Source: Henricia sp. BOLD:AAB3569 (taxonomy: Eukaryota; Echinodermata; Asteroidea; Spinulosida; Echinasteridae). From it: a DNA stretch of 64,000 nucleotides. The notes beneath the pieces were generated by a model. The model worked only from the letters and a program-made list of their open reading frames with translations, was not told where the DNA came from and made no database searches. The translations under genes were made by a program, and so were the position numbers. The first letter of the stretch is position 1; the number at the start of each line of letters is the position of its first letter. The stretch is taken from the NCBI GenBank assembly GCA_037783545.1, contig JBBELK010000570.1, forward strand, positions 868,001 to 932,000. The letters run 5' to 3'. Below, one piece after another: positions 35,301 to 44,694 of the stretch.

Positions 35301-38300
35301 AGAACGAGTTTCAATAAGAGTTATATTGTCCACATACTTAAAAGCATGATTTGTAGGCCTACTCAAAGAAATGAAATCATTAATCATTGCAAGAAAAAAT
35401 AATCGGGCCAAGTCGAGAGCCTTGGGGGACTCCACTGTTAATTGTGCACCACTCTGATAACGTAGATCTATATCTGCTGTCGTGATTTCAAAAAATGCAT
35501 CACCCATGGAATAATCGAGGGTCGCACCCCAAGATCCACGAGTTTACAAATAGCTATAGAGTGATCAATGCGATCAAACGCTTTCGTGAAGTCCGTTGTG
35601 ACTACTGTGGAAGACGGGAGGGTTTGTTTTGGGTATAGGAATTACCAAGGCTCGTTTCCATTCATCTGGTACAATTCCTTGTTGAAACGACGAATAGAGA
35701 ATAAACGTGAGTGGTGTGGCAAGTTCATATGCGAAAAGTCTAATAAGTCGTGCTTAGACTCCATAAGGCCCCCCAGCCGTTGACTGTTTGATACGCTCCA
35801 ATGCCCTTAGAGTGTCCCATGGGAATATCGTAGGGCATGGTTGCGGAGAAGGTAAAAAGGCTGGAAGCTTCGAACAGTCAAGCGGCTGGATATCGGACGC
35901 TACTGCAACAAAGGAATCGTTAATTACACTTGCTACAGCACTAAAATCGTTCTGATCAACACCAGGGACATGAATAAAAGGTTGTTGATTGGAGCCACTG
36001 GTGAGTATTTTAATTTGACGGTATAACACTCTCAGAAATAATGGTTCAAATCTGCACCCTCACGGGTGCTTATCTTTGATACAATAGCAGCACCTCTATA
36101 AGGTGCAAATGTTGCAAATTTGCTCCCATAGGGGTGCACATTCCCTCCTATAGGGGTGCTGCTATTGTATCAAGATAAGCACCCCAATTGCACCCTAATT
36201 TCTTAGTGTGTATACCATGCACCTGGGTTAGCCCAGGTTGGACTCCGTACCGCATACTACATGGGGATACGGAGTCCAGGGTATGAAGTTCCAAAAACAG
36301 GGGGGAAATTTTTGTAAAGAAAAATATCAATATTTCTACCTTGTGCTGGAAGCCGGTAATGTGCTAACAAAGTTACATGTGTCCTAATCTTTGGGATTGC
36401 CGGGTTTAGAAATCCACTACACATCACCGAACTGCATATTCCGGAGGAAAACGGCAAAAAGTCACGCTAATTTGCTATATATTTGTGCAAAAAAAATCCC
36501 TACAATAGGCCTACGTACAGACAGCTAAGTTACGTTCAGCTTATTTTGTTCTCACCGCGCGCGTAGTCTAGTTCCGCGTACGCGTGCCAGATGGCCGTGC
36601 GCGCGTCGCAACTGAACTAGGCCATGGCCTCGGCGCATTGCGTGCCTGGAATCGTGGCGCCGCACGCGCTAGCCTATCCAAACTTCACGAAGCGTGACGC
36701 GACGGCATATATGGTATATATATGACATTTAAACCTCCCGTTCCTGTAAATGAAGACGTCAAGCATATTTGGACATAAATTCGACGTCCATTAAAAGGTA
36801 ATACATCTTAAAAATTATGTGGAAGTTTCAGTCCCCCTGTTTAGAAACATCGTAACCTGGACGTCACTCGTAATGCAATGAAGACGACGTCCAACCTGGG
36901 CTAGCACCCGGGTCAGCTCTTTTCATGCGTTGAATCCGATTAACATAATATTCCTTTTTTATACGTAGTATAGCAGTTCGAATTTTATTTATAAACTTTT
37001 TTTCACTGGTTTGTCTGGCCACTGGTTTTCCACTGGTTTGTCTGGAACCCGCGTGGGACCTCAACCTGCGTGGGTGCTCAAGGAGGCGCTTCAGGCAGAT
37101 CGGGGCACCCTGTCTGAGCGGTTCTTGCATCGTGCATCGGCCTTGCCGCAAGAAACGGTAATACACATCACTTACCGATAAAATGTTATATCTCTCAGCC
37201 TCCTCTATCTTTCAGAATATAATTTGCGTTTCTTTTTTTAACCCGGGGCCTTGTTGCCCATGGCTTCATGTCTGTAGATTTTGTTTAAAAGCTATCGTCA
37301 CAAATACCTTAGACACTAGACAGTTTACGCATCCCCATTGGCTGAGAACACATCACGTGGCCGATTTTAAACGAATGATAATAACTAGTGTTTAAAACTA
37401 GCTGGCTCGCGTTTCTGCCTGCGCTCTAGCAAGCGTATGAAACTCGCACACGCACGCAGAAACTGCACGCTCCCGAAAGCAAAATTTGCTCTGTGCATGC
37501 GACAACTACCGGGTCGTTTGCGTGCGCGCGCGTACACAACACATCTGCATCATACGCGTAACACGCGCGATCGAACAAACAACTCGACGCACACCTAGTA
37601 GTTTGAACGTACAAACAACAAGATGGAGCGAAAAAGTGAATGCAACGACAAGCTAATTTTGGTGAATGAGTTTTACCGATTTAAAAAAAAAGTATTTAAA
37701 GCTAGTACAGTCCCACTACCCCGTTAGCGAGCCCGTTAGATGCCGGCAGAGCAAATATTTGTTGCCGGCCTGGTCACCGTGTATCAGCGCAGGACCACCG
37801 TCTAGCTGCGGCTCTTAACGCAGGTCAACGTAGGTCGCCGCCATGTAACGCCACATGCTGGCAACCGTCCCCGAAATTATAAAAATGTTTTATAATTGCG
37901 GGGGTGAACGGCAAACCTTTGCTTGCCGCCTATTAACGCAGGTCTGCCCCCCATCTAGCGAGGTTCTGCCGTTATCGTGCGAGGGTCCACCGCCTTCCAG
38001 CGTGTTGTTGCCGCCTTGTTGCGTGGTATGGCGCGGAACTCGAAAGAGACGGCATCATGGAGGCATTACTGCGCTATGGGACGGCAGACCGACGCTAAGG
38101 GACGGCAGACCGACGCTATGGGACGGCAGACCGATGCTATGTGAAGGCAGACCTGCGCTGAGGGACGCAATAGGGCGACATGGTGCACCAGAGACAGTCT
38201 TTGAAGTATTTTCAGGTTTCGAGGCATGGTGATGTTTCTCAGTCAAATGCTGTGAGTGAAACTGATTCTGAATGACGATGCGGCCCTTTTTATACACTTC

Positions 38301-40698
38301 GCCACACCACGCCATCTAGCGGGGCTGTTCCGTAGGTCTGCCGCCCCCTAACGAGTGTATGCCGCCCTCTAGCGTAGGTCTGTCGGCCTCTAACGCGCGT
38401 GCGCGGGCTGTTAGCGCCTGTTTGCCTCCCTCTGCGCAGTGCCAACGCCAATTAGAGTCTCTCTGCCGCCCGCTAGCGTGGGTCTGCCTCCCTCTAACGT
38501 GCTTGTAAGCCGGATGTATACCGTATGGGTGCACCCAAGTAAATAGGCAAGATCTGTGCGCCGAGCTCATGAATATTTTGTATGCCCTCAAATTATTTTA
38601 TATTAGAGAGAATTGCGAGCTGAACGAGTGTGGTCTTGTGTAGAATATGACTATCGCCGCGATGTGGGGTATTTTTTCTTTCAACTACAAACATTTTGGA
38701 CACTGTAGCTCCTAAAAGTGGCCCTATTTTGCCCAGTAGCGTATGTGCCTTTGTTCCAAAATGGATGCAGGTCTGATTAGCAAGTTTCACTGTTGTAGGC
38801 TTAGTTTTGTTTCAAGTGGAAATTAGGGGATAAAAGTGACGGATTACCCCCATAAAATTGAACAGAATTAAAAAGATGAGAAATCAGTGAGTATTCTGGT
38901 TGTTGTCCTGAGAAGCTGAGAGAGTTGTGAGTATTTTTAAATGATTTTTGAAAATTGGGCATTTAGCATTGGTTCCTATGGGAGCCCTATTTACTTGTGT
39001 GCACCCTATATGTATGCCGTGTATGTGGGACTGCAATGACAAATCAGGGCGTTAACAGACGTTAACAGACGCTATACCACGGTCATTTTATTTCTTGATG
39101 CCGGCATCTAACGCCTCTCTGCGGCATATTAGCGGGGTGGTGGGACTGTAGCTTGAAAGTGTTTTGGCCGGTCTTAAACAATCCCGGCGTTTAAAACCGG
39201 ATAGGGGCCTAGACGTAGCCTTGTCCTGTTGTCCAAGGGCTGTGAAATTGTGTGAATCTGTGAAGAATTTGCCTGTATGCTGTACAGCGAGAGTAGTAGC
39301 CAACTGCAAAATAGTCTTGTTACCAAAATATCTTGGTCTGAATCCTGACTTCACGCGCGAGGCTGAATCACAACCTTGTTCTTTAGGTACTCGATGTGTT
39401 TTATGGGCTGAAACTCTTTATGCTAATTTTTCAAAGAGAGCACCCCGAGACGTAAAAGCTCATTGGTTAACGGTTGTTTTGCCAGAACAATACGGTGCCG
39501 TTTGAAAAATAGCAGATTTTCCGTACGTAGCCTATACCCAGTTGGTAAGTTCACAAACACGTCACACCTTTACAGAAAATATGTGAGGGCTATCTTCTGG
39601 TCTTCGTGAAAGTCATCAATTTGCAATTTGTAGGCTGCATAATTCAAAATACCGTTGATTTCCTCAGTTGTAACACTACGTGTGATGTCGCCATAACTGC
39701 ATCAGACAGGCCTAGCCTACATACTGTACACTACACATGTACGACGTACAAACGTTTATGCTTGCAAACCGGTCACACGCACCATTTGACCCGAGTAGTG
39801 ATTGGATGTTATGTAATTAAGATATGAATATTTATAAGCACTCAGGTTTCGCATAAGTAATTGCGTCGGATTTTCAACGCAGTTATAAAGAAACACATAA
39901 CAAATCGAGTACAGCTGCGGCCCGTGAAGTCATGATTCAGACCAAGATATTTCGGTAACCAGACTATTTTGCAGTTGGCTACAATTCACCGCGCGGTGGC
40001 GCACTTTCGCTGCATAGCATACATGCAAATTATTCACGGATTCACACAATTTCATAGTCCTTGGACAATGCTAGCCTGGAGGCTGATAATGGTCCGCGCC
40101 TTCGGCTTAAGACCATTCAAACCCACTTTTAATCCCTAAATATAACCAAATTGTCAGTTTACTCTTCAATATTAAAATCAGTCCCACTTGAGCTCAGTAA
40201 ACAACAAATGAACTAATGCGTGCGAATACATACCTCTGGGTCTGATAGTACAGGATCGTAGTTCCCGAATATCAAATGTGGCAGACCTTCCAAAGTCGTT
40301 CCTATGGCAAGAACTACGGCACCGACTGCAATCCAGCGAGGCCGATTTGCTGACGGTCGGCCGCCGAAGTACGAGACGAACGGCAAAGCGAGTACGTTGC
40401 CAATACCGTACACCGTGACGAGCATGCCGAGATCGGCAGCCGTTAGACGGTAGCGGGTCTCGATCGACGTGATAATACCAGTAAACACCCCTACTGTTAC
40501 GGCATCTCCGAAGACCAAAACGCAGACACAGATCAAGAAAACTACGGGGGTGTGGAGCATTTGGACCCATCGCCGCCTCGGTTTAGCCTCGCCAAACGGC
40601 GGTACTGATTTGATCCCAGCTTCTGTGGTATCACATCTCTCTTGCTCGTGTAAGGGAAATTCTTGGTCAGATAGACGCCTTTCTAGCTCGACTTCCAT
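23156..40698 (-). CDS. Organic anion transporting polypeptide (SLCO/OATP family), 10 exons, 669 aa
   Basis: A complete coding sequence in ten exons: 40698-40234, 31391-31184, 30990-30673, 30003-29950, 29468-29304, 26648-26447, 26179-26038, 25579-25419, 23725-23664 and 23388-23156. All introns are GT-AG and every phase matches, summing to 2,010 nt with the stop. OATPs are 12-helix plasma-membrane carriers of the major facilitator superfamily that move amphipathic organic anions (bile-salt, steroid, thyroid-hormone and eicosanoid types in animals). Family marks are SYFGGRPSANRPRW after TM2 and the signature HPTWVGAWW (residues ~266-274) beside TM6. There is a Kazal-like cysteine-rich loop between TM9 and TM10 (~480-515), and GLIGPMVYAVFVDGSCMVWQ near TM11-12. 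The length fits the family (650-720 aa). The start has no better upstream ATG in a family-like context. The substrate cannot be told from sequence. Confidence 0.95.
23664..23725 (-). CDS. OATP exon 9 (62 nt)
   Basis: Encodes FVEPKDKTAALGFNRLCSGL, the conserved loop before TM11 (family pattern V-x-x-x-x-x-S/T-x-ALG). The donor is CTAG|GTAAGA. Confidence 0.93.
24134..24509. mobile_element. 376 bp MITE carrying telomere-like repeats
   Basis: Inverted ends of more than 50 bp begin ATTCTTGGGTTTCACTTGGC and end as the complement. It lies downstream (minus-strand sense) of OATP exon 8, inside intron 8. It encloses a short run of CCCTAA units at 24208-24241. Confidence 0.85.
24208..24241. repeat. 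Interstitial telomere-like repeat
   Basis: About 5.5 copies of CCCTAA, some one base off (CCCTTAA, CCCCTAA), located in the middle of a palindromic element. Confidence 0.85.
24915..25363. mobile_element. 449 bp TTAA-ended MITE
   Basis: Starts TTAAAGTTGCACTGCCCG and ends CGGGCAATGCAACTTTAA, inverted with TTAA outermost. It sits in intron 8 of the OATP gene. A left-half copy is at 13588-13771. Confidence 0.75.
25419..25579 (-). CDS. OATP exon 8 (end of Kazal-like loop, TM10)
   Basis: Encodes WYQNCSCIQG and ICEFRCSN, completing the cysteine-rich loop, then TM10 (FIAVQFLQTIFIMMAGVPQL). Acceptor TTTATTTAG, donor CTCAG|GTATTA. Confidence 0.93.
26038..26179 (-). CDS. OATP exon 7 (Kazal-like domain)
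   Basis: Encodes ECNANCSCTAASYQPVCDVT and FISPCHAGCNG, the cysteine pattern of the Kazal-like extracellular loop that is diagnostic of OATPs. The donor is GATGAC|GTAAGT, phase 0. Confidence 0.95.
26447..26648 (-). CDS. OATP exon 6 (TM8-TM9)
   Basis: Starts after CACCAAACAG and ends AAAG|GTGAAA, phase 2. Encodes VPPYGIGWILGGLIIRK (the conserved G-x-x-x-GG-x-x-x-K turn between helices) and FALSCILAGLVGTVLMFLGC. Confidence 0.92.
26700..28990. other. OATP intron 5, left part: no recognised feature
   Basis: AT-rich intron sequence with short open frames on both strands and no domain. A run rich in GGACTCGGACTC-type words lies near 27335-27410. Confidence 0.5.
28995..29070 (-). repeat. tRNA-derived SINE head
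   Basis: On the minus strand CTTGGTGTAGTGGTTAGAG is a pol III A box and AGTTCGATTCCC a B box, ~35 bp apart. The acceptor ends do not pair, so this is a SINE head or dead tRNA, lying in intron 5 of the OATP gene. Confidence 0.6.
29304..29468 (-). CDS. OATP exon 5 (TM7-TM8)
   Basis: Starts after CTTTTGACAAAAG and ends GCAG|GTTAGA. Encodes SSPVLMFITLGMALQSCVVF and FGFSTFFAKYLESQFEVTAS, matching the conserved FATFLPKYLE-type segment after TM7. Confidence 0.92.
29950..30003 (-). CDS. OATP exon 4 (54 nt, cytoplasmic loop)
   Basis: A short exon between a polypyrimidine tract ending TTTTTTTAG and a weak donor (AAAAG|GTCAGC). It encodes DDNTGGRESVVTEGVIK within the loop between TM6 and TM7. Length and phases (2 + 17 codons + 1) fit both neighbours. 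It is the least certain exon because it carries no conserved motif. Confidence 0.7.
30673..30990 (-). CDS. OATP exon 3 (TM5-TM6, signature, large cytoplasmic loop)
   Basis: Encodes GIIESMYGVGTIVGFF (TM5), the signature HPTWVGAWW, TM6 and FGFPKRLP, followed by an acidic serine-poor cytoplasmic loop. I place the donor at TCGG|GTAACA because only this keeps phase 1 with the next exon; the frame remains open beyond it to 30554. Confidence 0.85.
31092..31144. mobile_element. ~53 bp hAT-like mini palindrome
   Basis: CAGTGGCGGATCCAGCCTCA and its near complement TGAGGCTGAATCCGCTACT enclose a short spacer. The CAG-GGCGGATCC end is shared with the repeats at 13424 and 41469. Confidence 0.55.
31184..31391 (-). 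CDS. OATP exon 2 (TM4)
   Basis: Acceptor CAATTAG, donor G|GTACAT (phase 1). Encodes an extracellular stretch with two cysteines, then TM4 and the family motif GVGYAAIPALAFSYIDD, which corresponds to the conserved G-x-P-x-x-x-x-G-x-x-Y-x-D-D region. Confidence 0.92.
31634..34199 (+). mobile_element. TTAA-type MITE copy split by a 2 kb palindrome
   Basis: Same family as 17707-18236: starts TTAAAGGGCCCATGAC. It follows that copy to ~32020, resumes at ~34010 (ATGTGATCATCCTGTGTTTA) and fades at ~34199 in a degraded terminus. Bases 32022-34009 are a separate inserted element. It lies in intron 1 of the OATP gene. Confidence 0.75.
32022..34009. mobile_element. 1,988 bp long-terminal-inverted-repeat element
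   Basis: Arms of ~656 and ~659 bp (32022-32677 and 33351-34009), about 95% complementary, flank a 673 bp spacer. Ends are CAATAAGCCAGTTGCGTGAT and its complement. The spacer has no long open frame. In the related copy at 52.9-53.4 kb the same position is uninterrupted, which shows the empty site. Confidence 0.88.
36024..36212. mobile_element. 189 bp MITE with TA target duplication
   Basis: Inverted ends TAACACTCTCAGAAATAAT and TACACACTAAGAAATTAG, flanked by TA on both sides (36022-36023, 36213-36214). Removing it plus one TA restores an open LINE frame across the joint. The inside is also palindromic (GGGTGCTTATCTTTGATACA and its near complement). TA duplication suits a Tc1/mariner-type element. 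Confidence 0.85.
36229..36903. mobile_element. 675 bp DNA element with a ~10 bp target duplication
   Basis: Ends TAGCCCAGGTTGGAC and GTCCAACCTGGGCTA are inverted. They are flanked by GCACCTGGGT (36219-36228) and GCACCCGGGT (36904-36913), a 10 bp duplication with one change. It splits the LINE in the codons after RADPG. An inner hairpin pairs GGACTCCGTA with TACGGAGTCC near the left end. A 9-10 bp duplication points to a Mutator-like group, but no transposase is present. Confidence 0.75.
37300..37640 (-). repeat. CG-rich dispersed repeat, copy 1
   Basis: The complement (GTGCGTCGAGTTGTTTG, then CGATCGCGCGTGTTACGCGT, then GAGCGTGCAGTTTCTG) matches 45385-45660 and 49070-49560. The shared part also reaches GCCAATRGGGATGCGTAAAC, seen again at ~49600. 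Confidence 0.75.
37706..39150. mobile_element. 1.45 kb foldback element with inverted minisatellites
   Basis: Inverted ends TACAGTCCCACTACCCCG and CGGGGTGGTGGGACTGTA. Inside, a ~21-22 bp unit (CTGCCGCCCTCTAGCG type) occurs at ~37790-38030 and again at 38320-38510. It is in the opposite orientation at 38077-38165, as about four clean copies of GGGACGGCAGACCGACGCTA. A second element (38527-39006) is nested inside. Intron 1 of the OATP gene. Confidence 0.8.
38527..39006. mobile_element. 480 bp nested MITE
   Basis: Inverted ends GGGTGCACCCAAGTAAATAG and CTATTTACTTGTGTGCACCC, flanked by TAT on both sides. Confidence 0.65.
39153..40140. mobile_element. ~990 bp foldback element
   Basis: Left arm 39155-39360 and right arm ~39905-40140 are inverted. 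Shared words include GAAATTGTGTGAATC, TAGCCAACTGCAAAATAGTC and AAATATCTTGGTCTGAATC. The outer ends (TTTGGCCGGTCTTAAAC and its relative ending CCACTTTTAATCCCTA) recur around 45320-45390 and 47600-47648. Confidence 0.75.
40234..40698 (-). CDS. OATP exon 1 (start, TM1-TM3 region)
   Basis: Encodes residues 1-155, beginning MEVELERRLSDQEF. TM1 is around FLICVCVLVFGDAVTVGVF. YGIGNVLALPFVSYFGGR spans TM2 and the conserved loop, and LEGLPHLIFGNY ends TM3 as in other OATPs. The donor is GAG|GTATGT, phase 0. The open frame extends 52 codons upstream of the chosen ATG without family similarity; I take that as 5' UTR. Confidence 0.92.
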
Positions 40699-41335
40699 GC
40701 TTATTTGACGTTTGATGACAATCTGAACATAAACTACAAAGTCAAATTTGTAATACATGAATACAACTGTACATGTACTGCAACTTTCAGTTCTAAATGG
40801 AGCCATTTCAAATACAAAATACCTAACCTTGGGTCGAACAATTCCTGTGTACACTTTCTAAATGCAAGAGCGCACCTACCACGAAATTGCTTTGAAACAC
40901 GAATAAAATATTTCATACTCGCCTCACTCATCATTTCCAGGTAACCTATAAAAACATCTACAAGCACACCACTTCAATGTTTTGTGCATGAGAATTACAA
41001 GCTTGCAAGACGGGACACCATTTGCTTTGCATGCAGCTCACACTGGTGACCTTTGGGTTTAATGCCGCCCGGGATTAATGCAGGCGTGTAATGTATACGG
41101 GTAGCTACTAAATTTCTTTAGAAAACTTGATAAACCTGTTTCGTTCACCAATACTTACGTGAAATCACAACGGGTGCATAGAAACGCCACTCCCGTCCAA
41201 AACTTCACTGCAGGGAGGAGTACTGCATTTTTCACTGACTAACAGGCCACAATATAATACTCCGGTCAGTATTCAGGTCACTGCGCTCACTGAAGCGTGT
41301 TATGTGCATTCCCCGAACCTTCAGTTTCAGGCTTA
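40699..41335. other. OATP upstream region
   Basis: Would contain the 5' UTR and promoter of the transporter gene. No clear TATA box or initiator can be assigned by eye. The frame above the start codon stays open to 40854, then non-coding AT-rich sequence follows. Confidence 0.4.
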
Positions 41336-41650
41336 TAGAGCTTCTGCACCGGCGGACATGACAGGGGGCATGTTTTCTTATTTAAATGATGTGACAATGG
41401 AACCACAAAGCACCTACTCATGCTTGACACACAGTGACAATGTGACTGTCCCTAATCATGGCCGCCGTCAGGGGCGGATCCAGGAATTTTTCCAGGAGGG
41501 GGTTTTGCCCATCAGATTTTTATGTCTGCTTGTTTCGGACAGGCGGACACGCAAAAAATGCATTACATTATATTTTGTTGGTGTCGGAGCAGGGAGGGGG
41601 GTGGGGGTTGACCCCCAAACCACCACCACCAGTGAACTGTTTCCCTGCGC
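41336..41650 (+). mobile_element. MITE left half cut by a hAT-like terminus
   Basis: 41336-41468 matches the 54135-54281 MITE (GAGCTTCTGCACCGGC, TTTTCTTATTTAAATGATGT, TCATGGCCGCCGT). At 41469 it is replaced by CAGGGGCGGATCCAGGAATT, the start of a hAT-like element, followed by a GGGGTGGGGG-rich tail. Confidence 0.65.
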
Positions 41651-42282
41651 TATACCAATGGGCGTTTCAGATTACCAGCGAATGTTTAGACCCAATTACC
41701 ATGACAACTGACGTCACACTTTAGTAGTCTATAGCAGTTGTTACAAGAGAATTTAAGCCACGCGCCGGCCGCCATTGTACCCCACGAACAATGCTTGGCC
41801 TAGACTGCTCCCCGGTCCATGTGATCGCTTGCATCCCACTTAACACATGTATACCATACTACTCCAAAAAGAGATTTTTCACATGGTTGTACCCGCAAGT
41901 TTACTACTATTTATTTATAGTTACTTCTTACTTTCAACACCATGCAAAGCTTCAAACACCACTTACATGTATACCATGATATAGACTAGTAAAGACAGTA
42001 TGACCAGTCTATGCAAGGCATTGTATTTGGTGGAGTACAATGGCGGACGGTGGCTTCAATTTTAGACGGCGTTGTTCATCCAGTGTATATATATAGATGG
42101 CGTAGCTAGGTTGTGATTTGTCAGTGGGTTCGGCTTAATTGACAGGCCTTTCACGGGACTTGCCAAAAGACCTGAAACCTGGCAGTACTTTCTGTGTACG
42201 CCAACTTCGAGGGTGTGTATATAGGAACGGAGATCCTTTTCTTTGTTACCGTATACGAACAGCCAGAGAGTTTATACCCAGC

Positions 42283-42470
42283 GCGATATGTGGCAAAGGG
42301 ACTCCCCCCTAACGCCCCTATTATATACCTCAACACACTTCCCTTTTGTTAACGCACCAACACCCCCTAAAAACAGAAAGGAATTCCTTGGAAATTCCTT
42401 GGATGTTTGATATACACAATGGGGGAACAATGGTAGGGGGTAGTCTTTTGCCACATATCGTGCGGCATAT
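42283..42470. mobile_element. ~190 bp MITE
   Basis: CGATATGTGGCAAAGGGACT and its near complement AGTCTTTTGCCACATATCG form the ends. A diverged relative at ~54010-54310 contains a further MITE at a point that is uninterrupted here (CACAATGGGGGAACAATG). Confidence 0.6.
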
Positions 42471-42932
42471 GAGACAGTTGGTGACATGAACTGGAACTTG
42501 GGCGGCTGATATATAACTTGGGAAATATGTACGTCTTAAATGTGTTTTGCAACAGAATACATTTATTGGCTTATCCGCAATTGCAATTGCGGAAAAGTTT
42601 TTCCCCCTCTCTTGTTTCTGAGATACGCCAAGTTCAGCTGCGACAACCCTCAGCTCAGACGGGCTATGGCTAGGTGGCACTGCTCCTCTGTTAATCGACG
42701 TCGTGCGTTCATTGGTGATGGTATGATGTACTTGAGAAGCTATATTCATCATATCTCCATGCATTTATAGCCTTAAAAACGAAGGAGTGGCCGATTGACA
42801 TGACTTACGATTTTTTGTTAAATTTCTGGGTAGTTCCCCGGTATGACAGTGACAGACGGACCGTGTATACGGAGCACATTACCCAGACATGACAAAACAT
42901 GCATGTCATGCAGATACAAAATTTGTCTAATC

Positions 42933-43091
42933 GTATACAAAATCATCCAAGCGGAATGCATACCTCAATAAAATATCTACGTAACCCCACAATATCTCTA
43001 ATACTTCCTGTGATTATTGACGAATCATATACAAGATCATTCAAGCGGAATGCATACCCTCAATAAAGTATCTGCGTGCATCCCACAATAT
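42933..43091 (+). repeat. Direct duplication of ~64 bp
   Basis: AAGCGGAATGCATACC followed by CAATAAARTATCT and CCCACAATAT occurs twice, offset ~93 bp. Confidence 0.75.
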
Positions 43092-43727
43092 TATTTAGGT
43101 GTACAAAATGTGTGAACATTGAAGCCTTCTTTCCACTTATATTTCGCCATCTTCGTGCATATCACATAAGACACTCGTCGTACGGAGTACGAGCATATCG
43201 GGGAGTTATTCTTGCTGTTCGCGAGCTCAGAAGTATGCTCGTGTTAAATAGAGTACGCTCGAACGCAGCCATAATTTCGCTACAATACCTTCATTGATAG
43301 ACGAGCACCGATGGTTCAAAGCGACCTTCTCAGAAATAGTTTTGGAAATCCCTTACGTTAAGTGCTCTCATTGAAAATATAGAAATTTATGTTTAAAGAG
43401 CTATAATCCCCCTTGAAGAAAAATCTAGCAGTTAGGCTTTTTTCGATAGTCCAAACATCCCTCTTGCCGAAGTGGAATTTTTTTTTTAATTGTCGGTTTT
43501 AAGTGGATAAATTGCAAGCAAAAGTGCGTTTTTTGAAATGAGATTTTCGCGATTTCTGAAACGCTCATTAGGTATTCATGATATGCGCGTGACCCCGTGA
43601 CGCAATCCTGAGAAAGAGAAGTCAACACGATTGTTAGCTCCATACGTTTACATGCAAAAAACTTGGAAAACCGTCTCTGTTAGATAGTGTTTTTTGAAGA
43701 ATTTTGTTGTTCCAAAAAGCCGGAGAT

Positions 43728-43860
43728 ATGCCTAGTAGCTGCGTGGTTGTATGTTTTACCAGACACTATGAAAAAAAAAAGAGTAGAAAGATTTTCTTTT
43801 CTATTACATGTACCAAGAGAGAGAAAATTGAGTCGCTCATTCTAACTTGTACCGGCCGAT
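43728..43860 (+). pseudogene. THAP-like N-terminal fragment
   Basis: From the ATG at 43728 the frame reads MPSSCVVVCFTRHYEKKKSR, resembling the first Zn-binding part of the THAP DNA-binding domain (start near C-x-x-x-x-C, basic stretch, then F-x-x-I/P). The later Cys/His pair and the AVPTIF motif are not found in frame, and an A10 run suggests a frameshift. It could be a degraded THAP gene exon or a P-element-like transposase remnant. Confidence 0.35.
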
Positions 43861-44047
43861 GTTCAAACACGTGGAAACTACGGCCCGCAGGCACCGTTCC
43901 ATGCTGTACACAGACTGTGAATGCCGTTCGTTCCGTGACAAAACCACCCGTCGCAATGCACCAGTATTTACTTCAAAAGAGCTTCATTGTGAGCCACAAT
44001 TTCATCGTTTTTTCACAAAACAGGTAATAGTAGATTGTTGTCATATT

Positions 44048-44694
44048 AAGGCCCGGTCACACAGCGCTTTACGGCTTAATCACGGCCAAAACCCGTCCAA
44101 AAGTGGTCTCCCGTGAAGCAGACGATGTTGTTCGCGTTGATGTCGAGTTTAAGACGAGCTACAGTCGATTTATAGACGTGGCAGGACGCGGGGGGAAATC
44201 GGAACGGCGTAGGACGCGGCAAAAAGTTTTGAACTGCTCAAAATTTTAGCCCGCGGACAACCACGGGTGGCACACGTGGTAAAGACGTGCAACACACGTG
44301 AAACACACGTGATAATCCGTGTTCCGGCAGTGATTAAAACTTGGGGAGACGCAGTAAGACGCGAAAGTTTAGCGGTCTGTCACGGGCAGAGCACGGTCAT
44401 CGGACGGGTGTTACGCGTTGGTATCAAGGGAAATAGCGTGTGTTTTGCGGCTTATCACTGACAAGTGGATTTTTCGAACCTATTTTTAACCTTACACGTG
44501 GCTGGACGTGGTTAGCTGTGCTTAGGCTGTGCTTAGGCAGTGCTTTAGCAGTAGAACAGCCGCCGACGGCCATACCCGTACAAAGCACGGCCAAGCCAAA
44601 ATTTACCAAAAATTACCACTTACGACCACGTCCACCAGATTTTCATAACTTTTTGTACGTGATTTAGACGTGGAGTGCTGTGTGACCGGGCCTT
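44048..44694. mobile_element. ~647 bp MITE with GGCCCGGTCACACAG ends
   Basis: AAGGCCCGGTCACACAGC at the left and its complement at the right. Outer flanks are TTAA (44046-44049) and TTTA (44693-44696), so a degraded TTAA duplication is possible. The interior is rich in CACGTG-type words and has no coding capacity. Confidence 0.8.

Larger units (their letters stand above)
34236..37130 (-). pseudogene. Non-LTR retrotransposon (CR1/L2/Jockey-like) reverse transcriptase, dead
   Basis: Minus-strand LINE in OATP intron 1. The upstream part reads KKEYYVNRIQRMKRADPG (~36.9-37.0 kb). The RT domain resumes at 36029 (NDFSAVASVIND), continues through FAYELATPL and DEWKRALVIPIPK, then VVTTDFTKAFDRIDHS (~35.6 kb). 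After that come FKYVDNITLIE (~35.33 kb), MRLNPSKCHHMEVTF, VKFLGIGLYI and the C-terminal GYIRPILEYGAPVWNG, ending at 34548. A short ATGA-repeat tail lies at ~34237-34252. Defects: two DNA elements inserted at 36024-36903, missing RT sequence before VVTTDF, frameshifts around the PQGSRLGP block (~35400-35450), and YVDN in place of the catalytic YxDD. Confidence 0.88.
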
